A DNA stretch of 17,201 nucleotides, from contig DGDD01000071.1 of assembly GCA_002385265.1 (NCBI GenBank), positions 1 through 17,201 on the forward strand, given 5' to 3'. A program made the translations under genes and the position numbers. Below the pieces are notes generated by a model that ran no database searches, was not told the origin of the DNA, and saw only the letters and a program-made list of their open reading frames with translations. The stretch comes from Chitinophagaceae bacterium UBA3961. Its GTDB lineage: Bacteria; Bacteroidota; Bacteroidia; Chitinophagales; Chitinophagaceae. Every line of letters starts with the position of its first letter. The first letter of the stretch is position 1. This document shows positions 6,936 to 14,922 of this stretch, piece after piece.

Positions 6936-6943
6936 CAAACCTA
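6928..6943. promoter_or_regulatory. Perfect 16-bp palindrome on the icd -7 box
   Basis: TAGGTTTGCAAACCTA is identical to its reverse complement. Its left half is the -7 hexamer region and its right half covers the predicted transcription start. A bound dimer would block the promoter. No regulator is identifiable; the divergent Crp/Fnr genes are the nearest candidates, on position only. Confidence 0.5.
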
Positions 6944-6965
6944 AAATTGATAAACCCGCAAACAC

Positions 6966-8198
6966 ATGGCAAACAAAATCAAAGTTGCCAATCCGGTAGT
7001 AGAACTGGATGGCGATGAAATGACCAGAATTATCTGGAAATTTATCAAAGACAAGCTGATTCTCCCCTATTTGGAATTGGATATCAAATACTACGATTTG
7101 GGGGTAGAATACCGCGATCAAACCAATGACCAAGTTACTGTAGACGCTGCGAACGCAATTAAGCAATATGGAGTAGGTATCAAATGCGCTACCATTACTC
7201 CCGATGAAGCCCGTGTAAAAGAGTTCAATTTGAAGCAAATGTGGAAGAGTCCGAATGGAACCATCCGCAATATTTTAGATGGAACTGTTTTCCGTGAGCC
7301 CATCGTAATTCAGAATATTCCACGCTTGGTTACGAATTGGGATAGCCCAATCATCGTAGGCCGTCACGCTTTTGGAGACCAATACCGCGCTACAGACTTT
7401 GTGGTTCCTGGAAAAGGAAAATTAACCATCAAATTTGAAGGGGAAGACGGTCAGGTGATTGAGCACGAAGTATTTCAATTCAAAGGCGCCGGTGTTGCAT
7501 TGAGCATGTACAATACTGAAGAAAGTATCAGAGGTTTTGCACGAAGCTGTTTCAACATGGCTTTGCAAAAAGGATGGCCTTTGTACATGAGTACCAAAAA
7601 CACGATCCTCAAAAAATACGATGGTCGATTCAAAGATATTTTTGAAGAGATCTATCAAAATGAATTCAAAGCTGCCTACGAAGCCGCCGGCATTACTTAC
7701 GAGCATCGTTTGATCGATGACATGGTTGCCAGTGCTTTAAAATGGAACGGTAAGTTTGTTTGGGCTTGTAAGAATTATGATGGCGACGTTCAAAGTGATA
7801 CCGTTGCTCAAGGTTTTGGATCATTGGGATTGATGACGTCAGTATTGGTTACTCCTGATGGAAAAACCATGGAAGCTGAAGCGGCTCACGGAACAGTTAC
7901 TCGTCACTACCGCGATCATCAAAAAGGAAAACCAACTTCTACCAACCCAATCGCGTCAATTTTCGCATGGACCAGAGGTTTGGCATTCCGCGGTAAATTA
8001 GACGGCAACCAAGAATTGATCAAATTCTGTGATGCATTGGAAGCTGTTTGTATCGAAACCGTTGAGTCAGGAAAAATGACCAAAGACTTGGCTGTTTGTA
8101 TCCACGGCAATAAAGTAAACCACGGTGAACATTTCTTGTATACCGAGGAGTTCTTGGATGCAATTGATACCAATTTGAAAGCTAAAATGGGATTGTAA
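6966..8198 (+). CDS. icd: NADP-dependent isocitrate dehydrogenase, eukaryotic-type homodimeric class
   Basis: A cytosolic TCA-cycle enzyme converting isocitrate and NADP+ to 2-oxoglutarate, CO2 and NADPH. The 410-residue length and sequence match the class that includes human IDH1/IDH2, not E. coli Icd. Substrate residues are in place: Ser95, Asn97, Arg101, Arg110, Arg133 (equivalent to IDH1 Arg132) and Tyr140 in the segment [19 protein letters not shown] onward, and Lys211 in [11 protein letters not shown]. Metal-binding aspartates are Asp251/252 (HRLIDDMVA), Asp274 and Asp278 (YDGDVQSD). The NADP-binding loop is HGTVTRHYR at 308-316. The gene stands alone between a consensus promoter and a strong terminator, and is transcribed divergently from the Crp/Fnr pair. 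Confidence 0.96.
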   Translation: MANKIKVANPVVELDGDEMTRIIWKFIKDKLILPYLELDIKYYDLGVEYRDQTNDQVTVDAANAIKQYGVGIKCATITPDEARVKEFNLKQMWKSPNGTIRNILDGTVFREPIVIQNIPRLVTNWDSPIIVGRHAFGDQYRATDFVVPGKGKLTIKFEGEDGQVIEHEVFQFKGAGVALSMYNTEESIRGFARSCFNMALQKGWPLYMSTKNTILKKYDGRFKDIFEEIYQNEFKAAYEAAGITYEHRLIDDMVASALKWNGKFVWACKNYDGDVQSDTVAQGFGSLGLMTSVLVTPDGKTMEAEAAHGTVTRHYRDHQKGKPTSTNPIASIFAWTRGLAFRGKLDGNQELIKFCDALEAVCIETVESGKMTKDLAVCIHGNKVNHGEHFLYTEEFLDAIDTNLKAKMGL

Positions 8199-8219
8199 TT
8201 ACTGTTTTTCCAATAATTT

Positions 8220-8252
8220 AATCCCGGTCTTTGACCGGGATTTTTTATTTTT
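8220..8252 (+). terminator. Rho-independent terminator of icd
   Basis: The stem is AATCCCGGTC / GACCGGGATT (8220-8229 and 8233-8242) with a three-base TTT loop, followed by a T-rich tract (TTTTATTTTT). It begins 21 bases after the icd stop codon and ends 4 bases before the ATG of the next gene. Confidence 0.9.
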
Positions 8253-8256
8253 AGTA

Positions 8257-8967
8257 ATGCTACTACTTGGATTGGCTATTGCACCAGGAATCGCGATCGT
8301 GCTGTTCATATACTTTAAGGACAGCTATGATAAAGAACCTTGGCGCTATTTACTCGCCTCCTTTTTTTTAGGTGCGCTGAGTGTTATTCCCCCACTTCTC
8401 TTTCAAATAGTTGTTCCGGAAAAATTTGATGGCTTATTTGCCGAAAAAAGTTGGAGTTACTATGCTTTTCAGGCCTTTGCCATGGTGGCTTTTAGTGAGG
8501 AGCTATCAAAATTTATTATGGTTCGCTATTTTGCCTTTCGAAAACCCGCATTCAACGAACCCTTTGATGGAATTGTTTATTCGGTAATTGTAAGTATGGG
8601 ATTTGCGACCGTTGAAAACATTGGATATGTGATGCAACATGGATTTGCAACGGCTATTCTTCGCATGTTCCTCTCTGTTCCCGCACATGCCAGTTTTGGA
8701 GTGATCATGGGATTTCATATTGGCTTAGCAAAATTCTCAACCCAACCACTACAACACTTTTTCAAAGGTTTGCTATTGGCCATACTATTTCACGGATGTT
8801 ACGATTACTTCTTGTTCCTATTAGAAAGTAAAGAAGTTACTCGATATGTTTCAGAAGGATTGCTAGTATTGGGCGCTTTATTATCATACTTTATAGCAAT
8901 ACGTGTATCGCTCCGCAGCATCCGAGAAGGCAGAAGACTAAAAGAAACGCACTTGCAAATTGATTAA
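8257..8967 (+). CDS. PrsW-family intramembrane metalloprotease
   Basis: A 236-residue polytopic membrane protein. Conserved family elements are KEPW at 26-29, the EExxK motif SEELSK at 80-85 (Glu81, Glu82), Glu120 in ATVENIGY, His144 in PAHASFG, and His179 with Asp183 in FHGCYDYF; these Glu and His residues form the proposed metal site inside the membrane. About seven hydrophobic segments are visible. In B. subtilis PrsW cuts the anti-sigma factor RsiW, but no sigma or anti-sigma gene is nearby, so the substrate is unknown and I assign no symbol. The ATG comes right after the icd terminator, leaving almost no room for a private promoter, so expression may depend on read-through. Its stop codon overlaps that of the convergent transporter gene. 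Confidence 0.85.
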   Translation: MLLLGLAIAPGIAIVLFIYFKDSYDKEPWRYLLASFFLGALSVIPPLLFQIVVPEKFDGLFAEKSWSYYAFQAFAMVAFSEELSKFIMVRYFAFRKPAFNEPFDGIVYSVIVSMGFATVENIGYVMQHGFATAILRMFLSVPAHASFGVIMGFHIGLAKFSTQPLQHFFKGLLLAILFHGCYDYFLFLLESKEVTRYVSEGLLVLGALLSYFIAIRVSLRSIREGRRLKETHLQID

Positions 8968-9740
8968 GACGATTTCAAAGCTGCTTCCTTCATTTTAGCC
9001 GCTGTGTCTTTGCCCAGATATTTCTCAATAAAAATATGAACGAGATAAATTAACGGGGTGCACAAGATGGCTACTATGAACTTGTAGGAATAGCCTGTAA
9101 TAGCTATAGCTGTTACACGGGCAAAGGAAAAATGAAGTGAGAAATACAAATACATATAGCTCACCACAACGGTGTCCACCAATTGGCTAAACAAAGTAGA
9201 GACGGTTGCTCTCATCCAAATAGACTTCTCTCCTGTTATCAATTTGATTTTTTTGAAAACCAAGGCATCAGTTAATTGACCTATTAGGAAGGCAGTTAAA
9301 GAAGCGACAATGATATTCATGCCTTGTCCTAAAATTTGAGTATACGCAGCCTGCATATCAGGAACCCCATTTTTGGCTTGAGAACCTTTCCAGAAATCAT
9401 CGGGATGAGTGTGAATAGCGAGATAGAATACTAGAAAGGCAAAAGCGATGAGACAGGCAGTTATGATTGAAAGAAAGCGCACCCCTTTTACACCGTAGTA
9501 CTCATTTATAATATCTGTCATAATAAACACTACCGGCCAAGGAAGCACCCCAACAGTAAGGGTAAAACCTAGTCCCGACTCACCCAGTAAAGTGAAATTA
9601 GCGGGAGTAATTCCAACTGTTTGTTCCAGCGAAAAAAGCTTCACTCCAATAATTTCAGCAATCAAGGCATTGGCAATAAAAAACCCTCCCAAAATGATGA
9701 ACAAACGGGTTGGCTTGTCTTTGATAATATTATGAATCAT
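8964..9740 (-). CDS. Queuosine-precursor transporter family (YhhQ/VUT, DUF165)
   Basis: A 258-residue integral membrane protein of the family whose E. coli member YhhQ imports queuosine precursors (preQ0/preQ1) for tRNA modification. Family signatures are ANALIAEIIGVKLF (about 23-36), the TDIINEYYG motif at 75-83, RATVSTLFSQLVDTVV (about 177-192) and YSYKFIVAILCTPLIYL (about 218-234). Six or more membrane segments are visible. The insert at about 110-135 (THPDDFWKGS onward) between segments occurs in other members. Its ATG overlaps the stop of the upstream small gene (ATGA), indicating translational coupling. The stop codon overlaps the stop of the convergent PrsW-family gene. Specificity for a queuosine precursor comes from the family, and no que genes are nearby. 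Confidence 0.85.
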   Translation of the reverse strand: MIHNIIKDKPTRLFIILGGFFIANALIAEIIGVKLFSLEQTVGITPANFTLLGESGLGFTLTVGVLPWPVVFIMTDIINEYYGVKGVRFLSIITACLIAFAFLVFYLAIHTHPDDFWKGSQAKNGVPDMQAAYTQILGQGMNIIVASLTAFLIGQLTDALVFKKIKLITGEKSIWMRATVSTLFSQLVDTVVVSYMYLYFSLHFSFARVTAIAITGYSYKFIVAILCTPLIYLVHIFIEKYLGKDTAAKMKEAALKSS

Positions 9741-10018
9741 GAAAACAAATAGATTAGTTGAGCAATGAGAACCAGAAAGTTAAAGAATATCATCCATTTG
9801 GGAATCAAGTTCTTTTGAGAATATCGACTCAACAACAAAACGGCGCTTATAATGTTTGCGGCGGCGTTTAAAAAGACACCGATGCCCAGCCCCAAAACGA
9901 GAAAGGTGGGAGTAATGTCGCGAATAAAGGTCCAATGAAAGTACTCATGCAAGGCGCTTAGGATGAAGCAGCCATTAACAATTACGGTCAGTCTGAGGAA
10001 AAATAATAGGTTTCTCAT
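9737..10018 (-). CDS. Small three-helix membrane protein, unknown function
   Basis: A 93-residue protein with about three hydrophobic segments (about 4-24, 37-62 and 72-92) and a short polar loop containing HEYFHWTF. I do not recognise the family. Evidence that it is real: it overlaps the YhhQ-type transporter by four bases (ATGA), it fills the space back to the divergent YfhO gene, and its composition is that of a membrane protein rather than an antisense shadow. It may assist the transporter or merely be co-transcribed with it. Confidence 0.72.
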   Translation of the reverse strand: MRNLLFFLRLTVIVNGCFILSALHEYFHWTFIRDITPTFLVLGLGIGVFLNAAANIISAVLLLSRYSQKNLIPKWMIFFNFLVLIAQLIYLFS

Positions 10019-10074
10019 ACCCTTGTGCTGTAAAATTGCATTATTTTGCCCATCTATTTAATTATTATTGATTT

Positions 10075-12582
10075 ATGATGAAAAATCTTTGGCAGAAATC
10101 TCAGCCACATGTGATTGCGATTGCGATTTTCTTTGTGATTGCCGTGTTCTATTGTTTGCCGGCATTCAAGGGAATGGTGGTAAATCAACACGACGTATTG
10201 GGTTGGAAAGGGATGGCGCAACAATCCTTCGAGTTCAAAGAGAAATACGGTCATTTTCCGTATTGGACCAATAGTTTGTTCAGTGGTATGCCTGCTTATC
10301 AAGTAGCATTTGAAAGCAAATACAATTTTGGCATTGCTTGGTTAGATTTCGTGTTCAAGTTAGGACTCGCTTCACCGGCAAGTTTGTTCTTTTTGAGTTG
10401 CCTTTGTTTCTACATTTTAGGAAACGTACTAAAAATGAAACCCTGGGTCGCTGTTTTTGCAGCTCTGGCTTATTCCTTTGCTTCTTACAATGCCATATTA
10501 GTGGCAGTAGGCCATACAACGAAGTTCTCTTCAATGGGATATGCACCGGCTGTATTAGCAGGGTTCATCTTACTAACACAAGGGAAATACCGTTGGGGCT
10601 TCATCACTACCTTAGTATTTAGTACGCTCCTCTTCTATCAGAATCACATCCAAATTGTTTATTATACCCTTATCACCATCGCCATTGCGGCTATCGCATT
10701 TGCAATCAAAGCAATCAAGGAAAAGCAATTTGTGGCTTTGGGAAAAACTGCTGCTTATGGTTTGGTAGCGGCGGGTATCAGCGCAGGCTCTTATGCCATC
10801 ATGCTCATTCCCATGAACGAGTATGCCAAAGAAACCATGAGAGGCGGAAGATCTGAACTCACCATTAACAAACCCAAAGACGATAAAACCAAAGGTGGAC
10901 TCGACAAAGAGTACGCGTTTCGTTGGAGTTATGGCATTGATGAAACGCTCACCATTGCACTTCCTGAATTGAAGGGCGGCAGCAGTGGCCCCGGTGAATT
11001 GGGCGACCAATCAAAAGCAATCAGTGTTTTGCAAGAATCGGGATTACCTCAGAATGCTCAACAGTATTTCTATCAATTTCTTTCCTCTTATTGGGGACCA
11101 CAACGTTCCGGCACTTCAGGCCCTGTTTATTTTGGGGCGATCGTAGTGATGTTGTTCTTGATTGGTTTGTTTGTAGTCCGTTCTTGGCATTTAGGATGGT
11201 TGGTAGCCGCCACCCTATTCGGGTTGGTACTCGCTTGGGGCTATCATGTAAGCAGTATTAACTATTTCCTATTCGATCATTTGCCCTACTATAATAAATT
11301 TCGTGCTCCAAGTATTGCTATGGTAATTCCACAACTGACGTTCTCTGTGTTAGCGGGATTGGCTTTGCAAGCATTAATTTATGAAGACTGGAAAGAAGGA
11401 GAATTAATGAAGCGTTTGAAGCCGGCAGCTATTGCTGTTGCAGGTTTTGCGCTTATTATTTGTGCAATGTATTTCACCAGCGATTATCGCTCGGAAAACG
11501 ACGTGGAAGGTAAGAAGATGATGGTGGAAGCGCTCACTCAAGGTCAAAACGAACAAGCAAGAGCGCAAGTGACCGCCATTGCCAGCGATTTGTTCAATGG
11601 TTTATCGGAAGATCGTAAGGCATTGTTTGGAAAAGACTTGTTAAGAATGTTGTTCTTTTTTGTAATTGGTGGAGGTTTAATTTATGCCACCATTCGCAAA
11701 AAACTAGCTGCCACAACCGCAGTGATCATTCTATCAGTAGTAAGTTTTATTGATCTGATACAAGTTGATTTACGCTATTTGAACAATGCCAGATATGTGC
11801 CGGAAGATGAATTCTTGTCGAAATTCACTCCTAACAGGGCCGACATGCAAATAAAACAAGATACCGGCTACTACCGTGTATTCGACAGGGAGAATGACTT
11901 CTCTGACGATAGTAGAAGTGCTTACCACCATAACTCTGTAGGAGGTTACCATCCGGCAAAACTGGGATTGTACCAAGATTTGATTTCTGAGCAAATTGGG
12001 AAGGGCAATATGCAGTTGTTCAATATGCTAAACACAAAGTATTTCATCATCAACAATCCAAGTGATAATATACCGGTGGCCATTACAAACCCCGACAATA
12101 TTGGAGCTGCATGGTTGGTAAAAAACATCAAATATGTGAACAATGCCGATGAAGAAATGCGTTCCTTGGATTCAATTAAGCCATTGGATACCGTATATGT
12201 TGATGTAAGGGAGAAATCAAAAATTACAGGTACTCCTCAATTCGATTCCACTGCCAAAATCAGTTTTGTTGAAAACAAAAACGATTATATCAAATATACG
12301 AGTGTAAGTGCGGCTCCACAGTTTGCGGTGTTCAGTGAAATCTATTACCCTTATGGTTGGAAAGCTTATGTAGATGGGAAAGAGACCCCCATTGCGCGTG
12401 TAGACTATGCTTTTAGAGGGCTTTCCTTACCCGCAGGAAATCACACCATTGAATTCAAATTCGAGCCCGACAGTGTTAAAAAAGGAGACCTATTGAGTTT
12501 GATTTTGGGAATTGTATCTTGGATTTTGATATTGATTTGCCTCTTTTTTGAATGGAAAGATGCAAAAAAAGCAACCGCATAG
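10075..12582 (+). CDS. YfhO-family membrane protein (probable GT-C-type glycosyltransferase)
   Basis: An 835-residue polytopic membrane protein. After the first segment (about 12-30) comes an outward loop with NQHD (Asp40) and YWTNSLFSGMPAYQ (about 63-76), both typical of the family, and Asp40 is the likely equivalent of a GT-C acidic residue. About a dozen further membrane segments extend to about residue 560. Residues about 565-800 are a soluble, probably periplasmic, beta-rich domain ending near LPAGNHTIEFKFEP, then one last membrane segment (about 806-828) and a basic tail. In B. subtilis YfhO works with CsbB to add GlcNAc to lipoteichoic acid, so transfer from a lipid-linked sugar to an envelope polymer is a fair inference. 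Nine bases separate it from a methyltransferase gene that is followed by a GT4 gene, suggesting an envelope-glycan operon. ATG 10075 and ATG 10078 are adjacent possible starts. I see only degenerate promoter elements upstream. Confidence 0.85.
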   Translation: MMKNLWQKSQPHVIAIAIFFVIAVFYCLPAFKGMVVNQHDVLGWKGMAQQSFEFKEKYGHFPYWTNSLFSGMPAYQVAFESKYNFGIAWLDFVFKLGLASPASLFFLSCLCFYILGNVLKMKPWVAVFAALAYSFASYNAILVAVGHTTKFSSMGYAPAVLAGFILLTQGKYRWGFITTLVFSTLLFYQNHIQIVYYTLITIAIAAIAFAIKAIKEKQFVALGKTAAYGLVAAGISAGSYAIMLIPMNEYAKETMRGGRSELTINKPKDDKTKGGLDKEYAFRWSYGIDETLTIALPELKGGSSGPGELGDQSKAISVLQESGLPQNAQQYFYQFLSSYWGPQRSGTSGPVYFGAIVVMLFLIGLFVVRSWHLGWLVAATLFGLVLAWGYHVSSINYFLFDHLPYYNKFRAPSIAMVIPQLTFSVLAGLALQALIYEDWKEGELMKRLKPAAIAVAGFALIICAMYFTSDYRSENDVEGKKMMVEALTQGQNEQARAQVTAIASDLFNGLSEDRKALFGKDLLRMLFFFVIGGGLIYATIRKKLAATTAVIILSVVSFIDLIQVDLRYLNNARYVPEDEFLSKFTPNRADMQIKQDTGYYRVFDRENDFSDDSRSAYHHNSVGGYHPAKLGLYQDLISEQIGKGNMQLFNMLNTKYFIINNPSDNIPVAITNPDNIGAAWLVKNIKYVNNADEEMRSLDSIKPLDTVYVDVREKSKITGTPQFDSTAKISFVENKNDYIKYTSVSAAPQFAVFSEIYYPYGWKAYVDGKETPIARVDYAFRGLSLPAGNHTIEFKFEPDSVKKGDLLSLILGIVSWILILICLFFEWKDAKKATA

Positions 12583-12591
12583 AACAAAAAA

Positions 12592-13620
12592 ATGGACCAC
12601 TTTATAAATCCAACAACTGAAGTAAGCCGGCTGATCAATGAAAAGGCCGGCTTACTTTATGAAAAGCTTACTCGTTTGCAGGTAGACCAACTCGGTATGC
12701 CGGAGGCTTGTTTAATATACTTCAAAGGAAGCCATTTCACTAGATTGTTCTTTTCCATACAAACAAGTGCTCACTTGCTAAATAGAGCGCTGCAGCACTC
12801 AGGAAAAAAACCTGAGGAACTCTGTGTAATGGACTATGGCGCGGGTGTAGGAACCCTTTATAGTTTAGCAAAAATGATCGGGTGTAAAGTTGTTTACAAT
12901 GATCATTTGGAGGATTGGAAAAAAAGTGCTCAATTAATTGCAGAAGCTATAGGCGTGCAAGTAGATCACTATGTTGTTGGTGATATTGATACTACGTTGG
13001 ATTATTTAGATCAACATCAAATTAAGGTTGATGTTATTTTATCAAGAAATGTGGTTGAGCATATTTACAGTTTAAAATCATTTTTTGAACTAATTGACAA
13101 AAGAGCTCCGAATGCAATGATCATTTCTTCTACTACTGCCAATTTCAATAATCCGGCCAGTCGTTGGAAGCATGCACGATGGCATAAGAAATGGGAACCT
13201 GCTTATCTGGCTTTGAGAAAAAAATACATACAAGATCAGTTCCCTCAATTATCGGAAGGTGTTTGGTCACACTTAGCTGTTGCTACGCGTGGCAAGAGCT
13301 ATACAGATATTAAGAGTTCGGTAGAAGCTTTTATTCAGAATAAAACAGTTCCCGACCCCACTATTCACCGCACCAATACCTGCGATCCTGAATACGGAGT
13401 TTGGGCTGAACACATCATCCCATTCAGCGAATACAGAACGTTCATTCCTCAACGGTATCAAGTTCTGTTTGCAGCTGGCTTCTGGGATACACATTACCGC
13501 TCGGTATTGAAACGACTATTGGGAAAAACAATGAACGCATTGCAAGCAATAGTACCTGTATTTGCTACTCATTTGGCACCTTTTATTTATGTAGAGGCAA
13601 TTCCTAAAAAAGACAAGTAA
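12592..13620 (+). CDS. Class I SAM-dependent methyltransferase
   Basis: A 342-residue protein with a Rossmann methyltransferase core. Motif I is VMDYGAGVGTL at 79-89, Asp104 in VVYND fits the ribose-binding acidic position, GDID at 130-133 the adenine loop, and VDVILSRNVVEHIYSL at 146-161 motif IV and the following helix. An N-terminal helical region of about 70 residues and a C-terminal region of about 160 residues (WKHARWHKKWEP, then an aromatic-rich stretch) surround the core and may bind the acceptor. The substrate is unknown; a glycan or lipid-linked sugar is suggested by the neighbours. The gene follows the YfhO gene by 9 bases, and its stop overlaps the GT4 start (TAATG). Its first codons contain a strong hairpin (12620-12657). 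Confidence 0.82.
   Translation: MDHFINPTTEVSRLINEKAGLLYEKLTRLQVDQLGMPEACLIYFKGSHFTRLFFSIQTSAHLLNRALQHSGKKPEELCVMDYGAGVGTLYSLAKMIGCKVVYNDHLEDWKKSAQLIAEAIGVQVDHYVVGDIDTTLDYLDQHQIKVDVILSRNVVEHIYSLKSFFELIDKRAPNAMIISSTTANFNNPASRWKHARWHKKWEPAYLALRKKYIQDQFPQLSEGVWSHLAVATRGKSYTDIKSSVEAFIQNKTVPDPTIHRTNTCDPEYGVWAEHIIPFSEYRTFIPQRYQVLFAAGFWDTHYRSVLKRLLGKTMNALQAIVPVFATHLAPFIYVEAIPKKDK
12620..12657. repeat. Perfect 12-bp inverted repeat (hairpin) within the methyltransferase start
   Basis: AAGTAAGCCGGC (12620-12631) and GCCGGCTTACTT (12646-12657) are exact reverse complements separated by 14 bases. They encode codons about 10-22 of the methyltransferase. A T-tract is absent (TATGAAAAG follows), so it is not a standard terminator. 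In mRNA it would form a stable stem just past the start codon and 38 bases after the YfhO stop. Confidence 0.85.
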
Positions 13621-14750
13621 TGAGTAAAGTAAAAATATTCAGCATTGTTCCTTACACGGTGTTGCCGGCAAAAATGGGTGGAGAAAAGGGCATTGCTTTG
13701 TTTAATGAATACTTGGGACAAGAGGCGGAACTTACAGCAATTGGAACCGAAGGGAATGATATCACTCTCGCAAAGACCTATCAATTTCTTCGTGTATTTC
13801 CTAATAGCCGAACTCGATACGGGAATTTGTTTCTTTTCTTTAAAGTAAAAAAGCTACTGAAAGAATCGGGAGCTCAACATTTCATTATTGAACACCCCTA
13901 TTATGGATGGTTGGCATGGATGCTGCGGATGGCAACAAATGCAAAATGGATCGTACATTCTCATAATATCGAATACCAGCGCTCTCGATCGATTGGTAGA
14001 AAGTGGTGGCCTGCATTAAAATGGTACGAAAAATGGGTATACAGGCAAGCAGACACCGTTTTCTTTATTTCCGATGACGATCGGACGTATGCCGTAAATA
14101 GCTTTGGATTGAAATCTGAAAAAACGCATACCATTACTTATGGGATCGAGATTGCTGCCGCACCCAGTAGCAAACCAGCATTCAAAAAGACCATTGCGCA
14201 TAGACATGGATTTGATGAACAAGATCGAATCCTGCTTTTCAATGGAGCCCTGTATCAAAACTCGAACTATGAAGCGTTGGATATAATACTGGAAAAAATA
14301 AATCCGGTTTTGGAAAAAGCCGGGAGCCCGTATAAAATCTTGATCTGCGGAAAGGGGTTGCCCGATCGATATCAAGAATTAAAAGGATATGCGAATCATA
14401 ACATTGTGTATCCCGGTTTTGTAGAAGATATTTCCGAATACTTCAAAGCAGCAGATATCTTTTTAAATCCAATAATGACGGGTGGAGGGGTAAAAACAAA
14501 AGCCATTGAAGCGATTGCCTATGGCTGTAAAGTAATTTCCACGCAATTTGGGGCTATGGGAATAGAAGCGGAAGTATGCGGAGATCAATTGGTAAAATTA
14601 GAAGACGGAAACTGGACGCTATTTGCGACAACAACTGTTAACAGCTTGACTGAAACTAGTACCACACCGGCCTCTTTTTATGAACACTATTATTGGGGGA
14701 ACATCGCGAAGAAAGTGGTACGTATAATAAGCACAATCCCGCACGGTTAA
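13620..14750 (+). CDS. GT4-family (GT-B) glycosyltransferase
   Basis: A 376-residue cytoplasmic or membrane-associated sugar transferase. The N-terminal Rossmann half includes the acceptor-side loop MGGEKG at 19-24 and VHSHNIEYQRS (about 112-122), typical of GT4. The C-terminal half begins near residue 200 (ILLFNGALYQNSN), continues through ILICGKG (about 240-246) and VYPGFVEDI (about 263-271), and ends in the nucleotide-sugar site FLNPIMTGGGVKTKAIEAIAYG at 281-302. Only the second glutamate (Glu297) of the usual E-x7-E pair is present; Gly289 holds the first position, as in a GT4 subset. Its ATG overlaps the methyltransferase stop by one base. Donor and acceptor are unknown. With YfhO and the methyltransferase it probably works on a surface glycan. 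Confidence 0.88.
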   Translation: MSKVKIFSIVPYTVLPAKMGGEKGIALFNEYLGQEAELTAIGTEGNDITLAKTYQFLRVFPNSRTRYGNLFLFFKVKKLLKESGAQHFIIEHPYYGWLAWMLRMATNAKWIVHSHNIEYQRSRSIGRKWWPALKWYEKWVYRQADTVFFISDDDRTYAVNSFGLKSEKTHTITYGIEIAAAPSSKPAFKKTIAHRHGFDEQDRILLFNGALYQNSNYEALDIILEKINPVLEKAGSPYKILICGKGLPDRYQELKGYANHNIVYPGFVEDISEYFKAADIFLNPIMTGGGVKTKAIEAIAYGCKVISTQFGAMGIEAEVCGDQLVKLEDGNWTLFATTTVNSLTETSTTPASFYEHYYWGNIAKKVVRIISTIPHG

Positions 14751-14760
14751 ATGCGGGATT
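14735..14760 (+). terminator. Hairpin at the end of the GT4 operon, possible terminator without T-tract
   Basis: AATCCCGCA (14735-14743) pairs perfectly with TGCGGGATT (14752-14760) across an 8-base loop that holds the GT4 stop codon. CACTCAAAAAGG follows rather than T's, so this may be a transcript-end stabilising stem or a non-canonical terminator. Confidence 0.5.
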
Positions 14761-14856
14761 CACTCAAAAAGGAAATGGTAAAAAAAGTAGGAATAATTTC
14801 TGAGGTGAAATTAGGGCGGTTGGGTACATCGAAGAAATAAGCTTCCCCAAGTGTGT

Positions 14857-14883
14857 AAAAACGTTGATCAACCGTGTATCAAC
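14857..14883 (-). terminator. Weak candidate terminator of the kinase/regulator operon
   Basis: On the minus strand GTTGAT (14883-14878), 9 bases, ATCAAC (14868-14863), then G and five T. The stem is short and AT-rich. It lies about 40-65 bases past the response-regulator stop. The rest of the 14751-14922 gap holds no feature I can support. Confidence 0.35.
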
Positions 14884-14922
14884 TACTACAATACATTGAT
14901 TATCAGAACTAGGCTAAAGAGC

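Noticed and set aside
10019..10074. Divergent promoters or a preQ1-type riboswitch between the YhhQ operon and the YfhO gene
   Set aside because: Only degenerate elements are visible (TTATTTTG, with a short spacer to a TTG). The 56-bp gap is small, and I see no pseudoknot pattern in it.
14465..14525. Loss of the first glutamate of the GT4 E-x7-E motif as a sign of inactivity
   Set aside because: A recognised subset of GT4 enzymes has Gly in this position and keeps only the second Glu, so it is not evidence of a dead enzyme.
14775..14840. A 21-codon plus-strand frame (MVKKVGIISEVKLGRLG...) preceded by AAAAAGGA
   Set aside because: Too short to assign, no similarity I recognise, and it sits in the gap after the GT4 gene. 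It may be a decayed gene start or chance.
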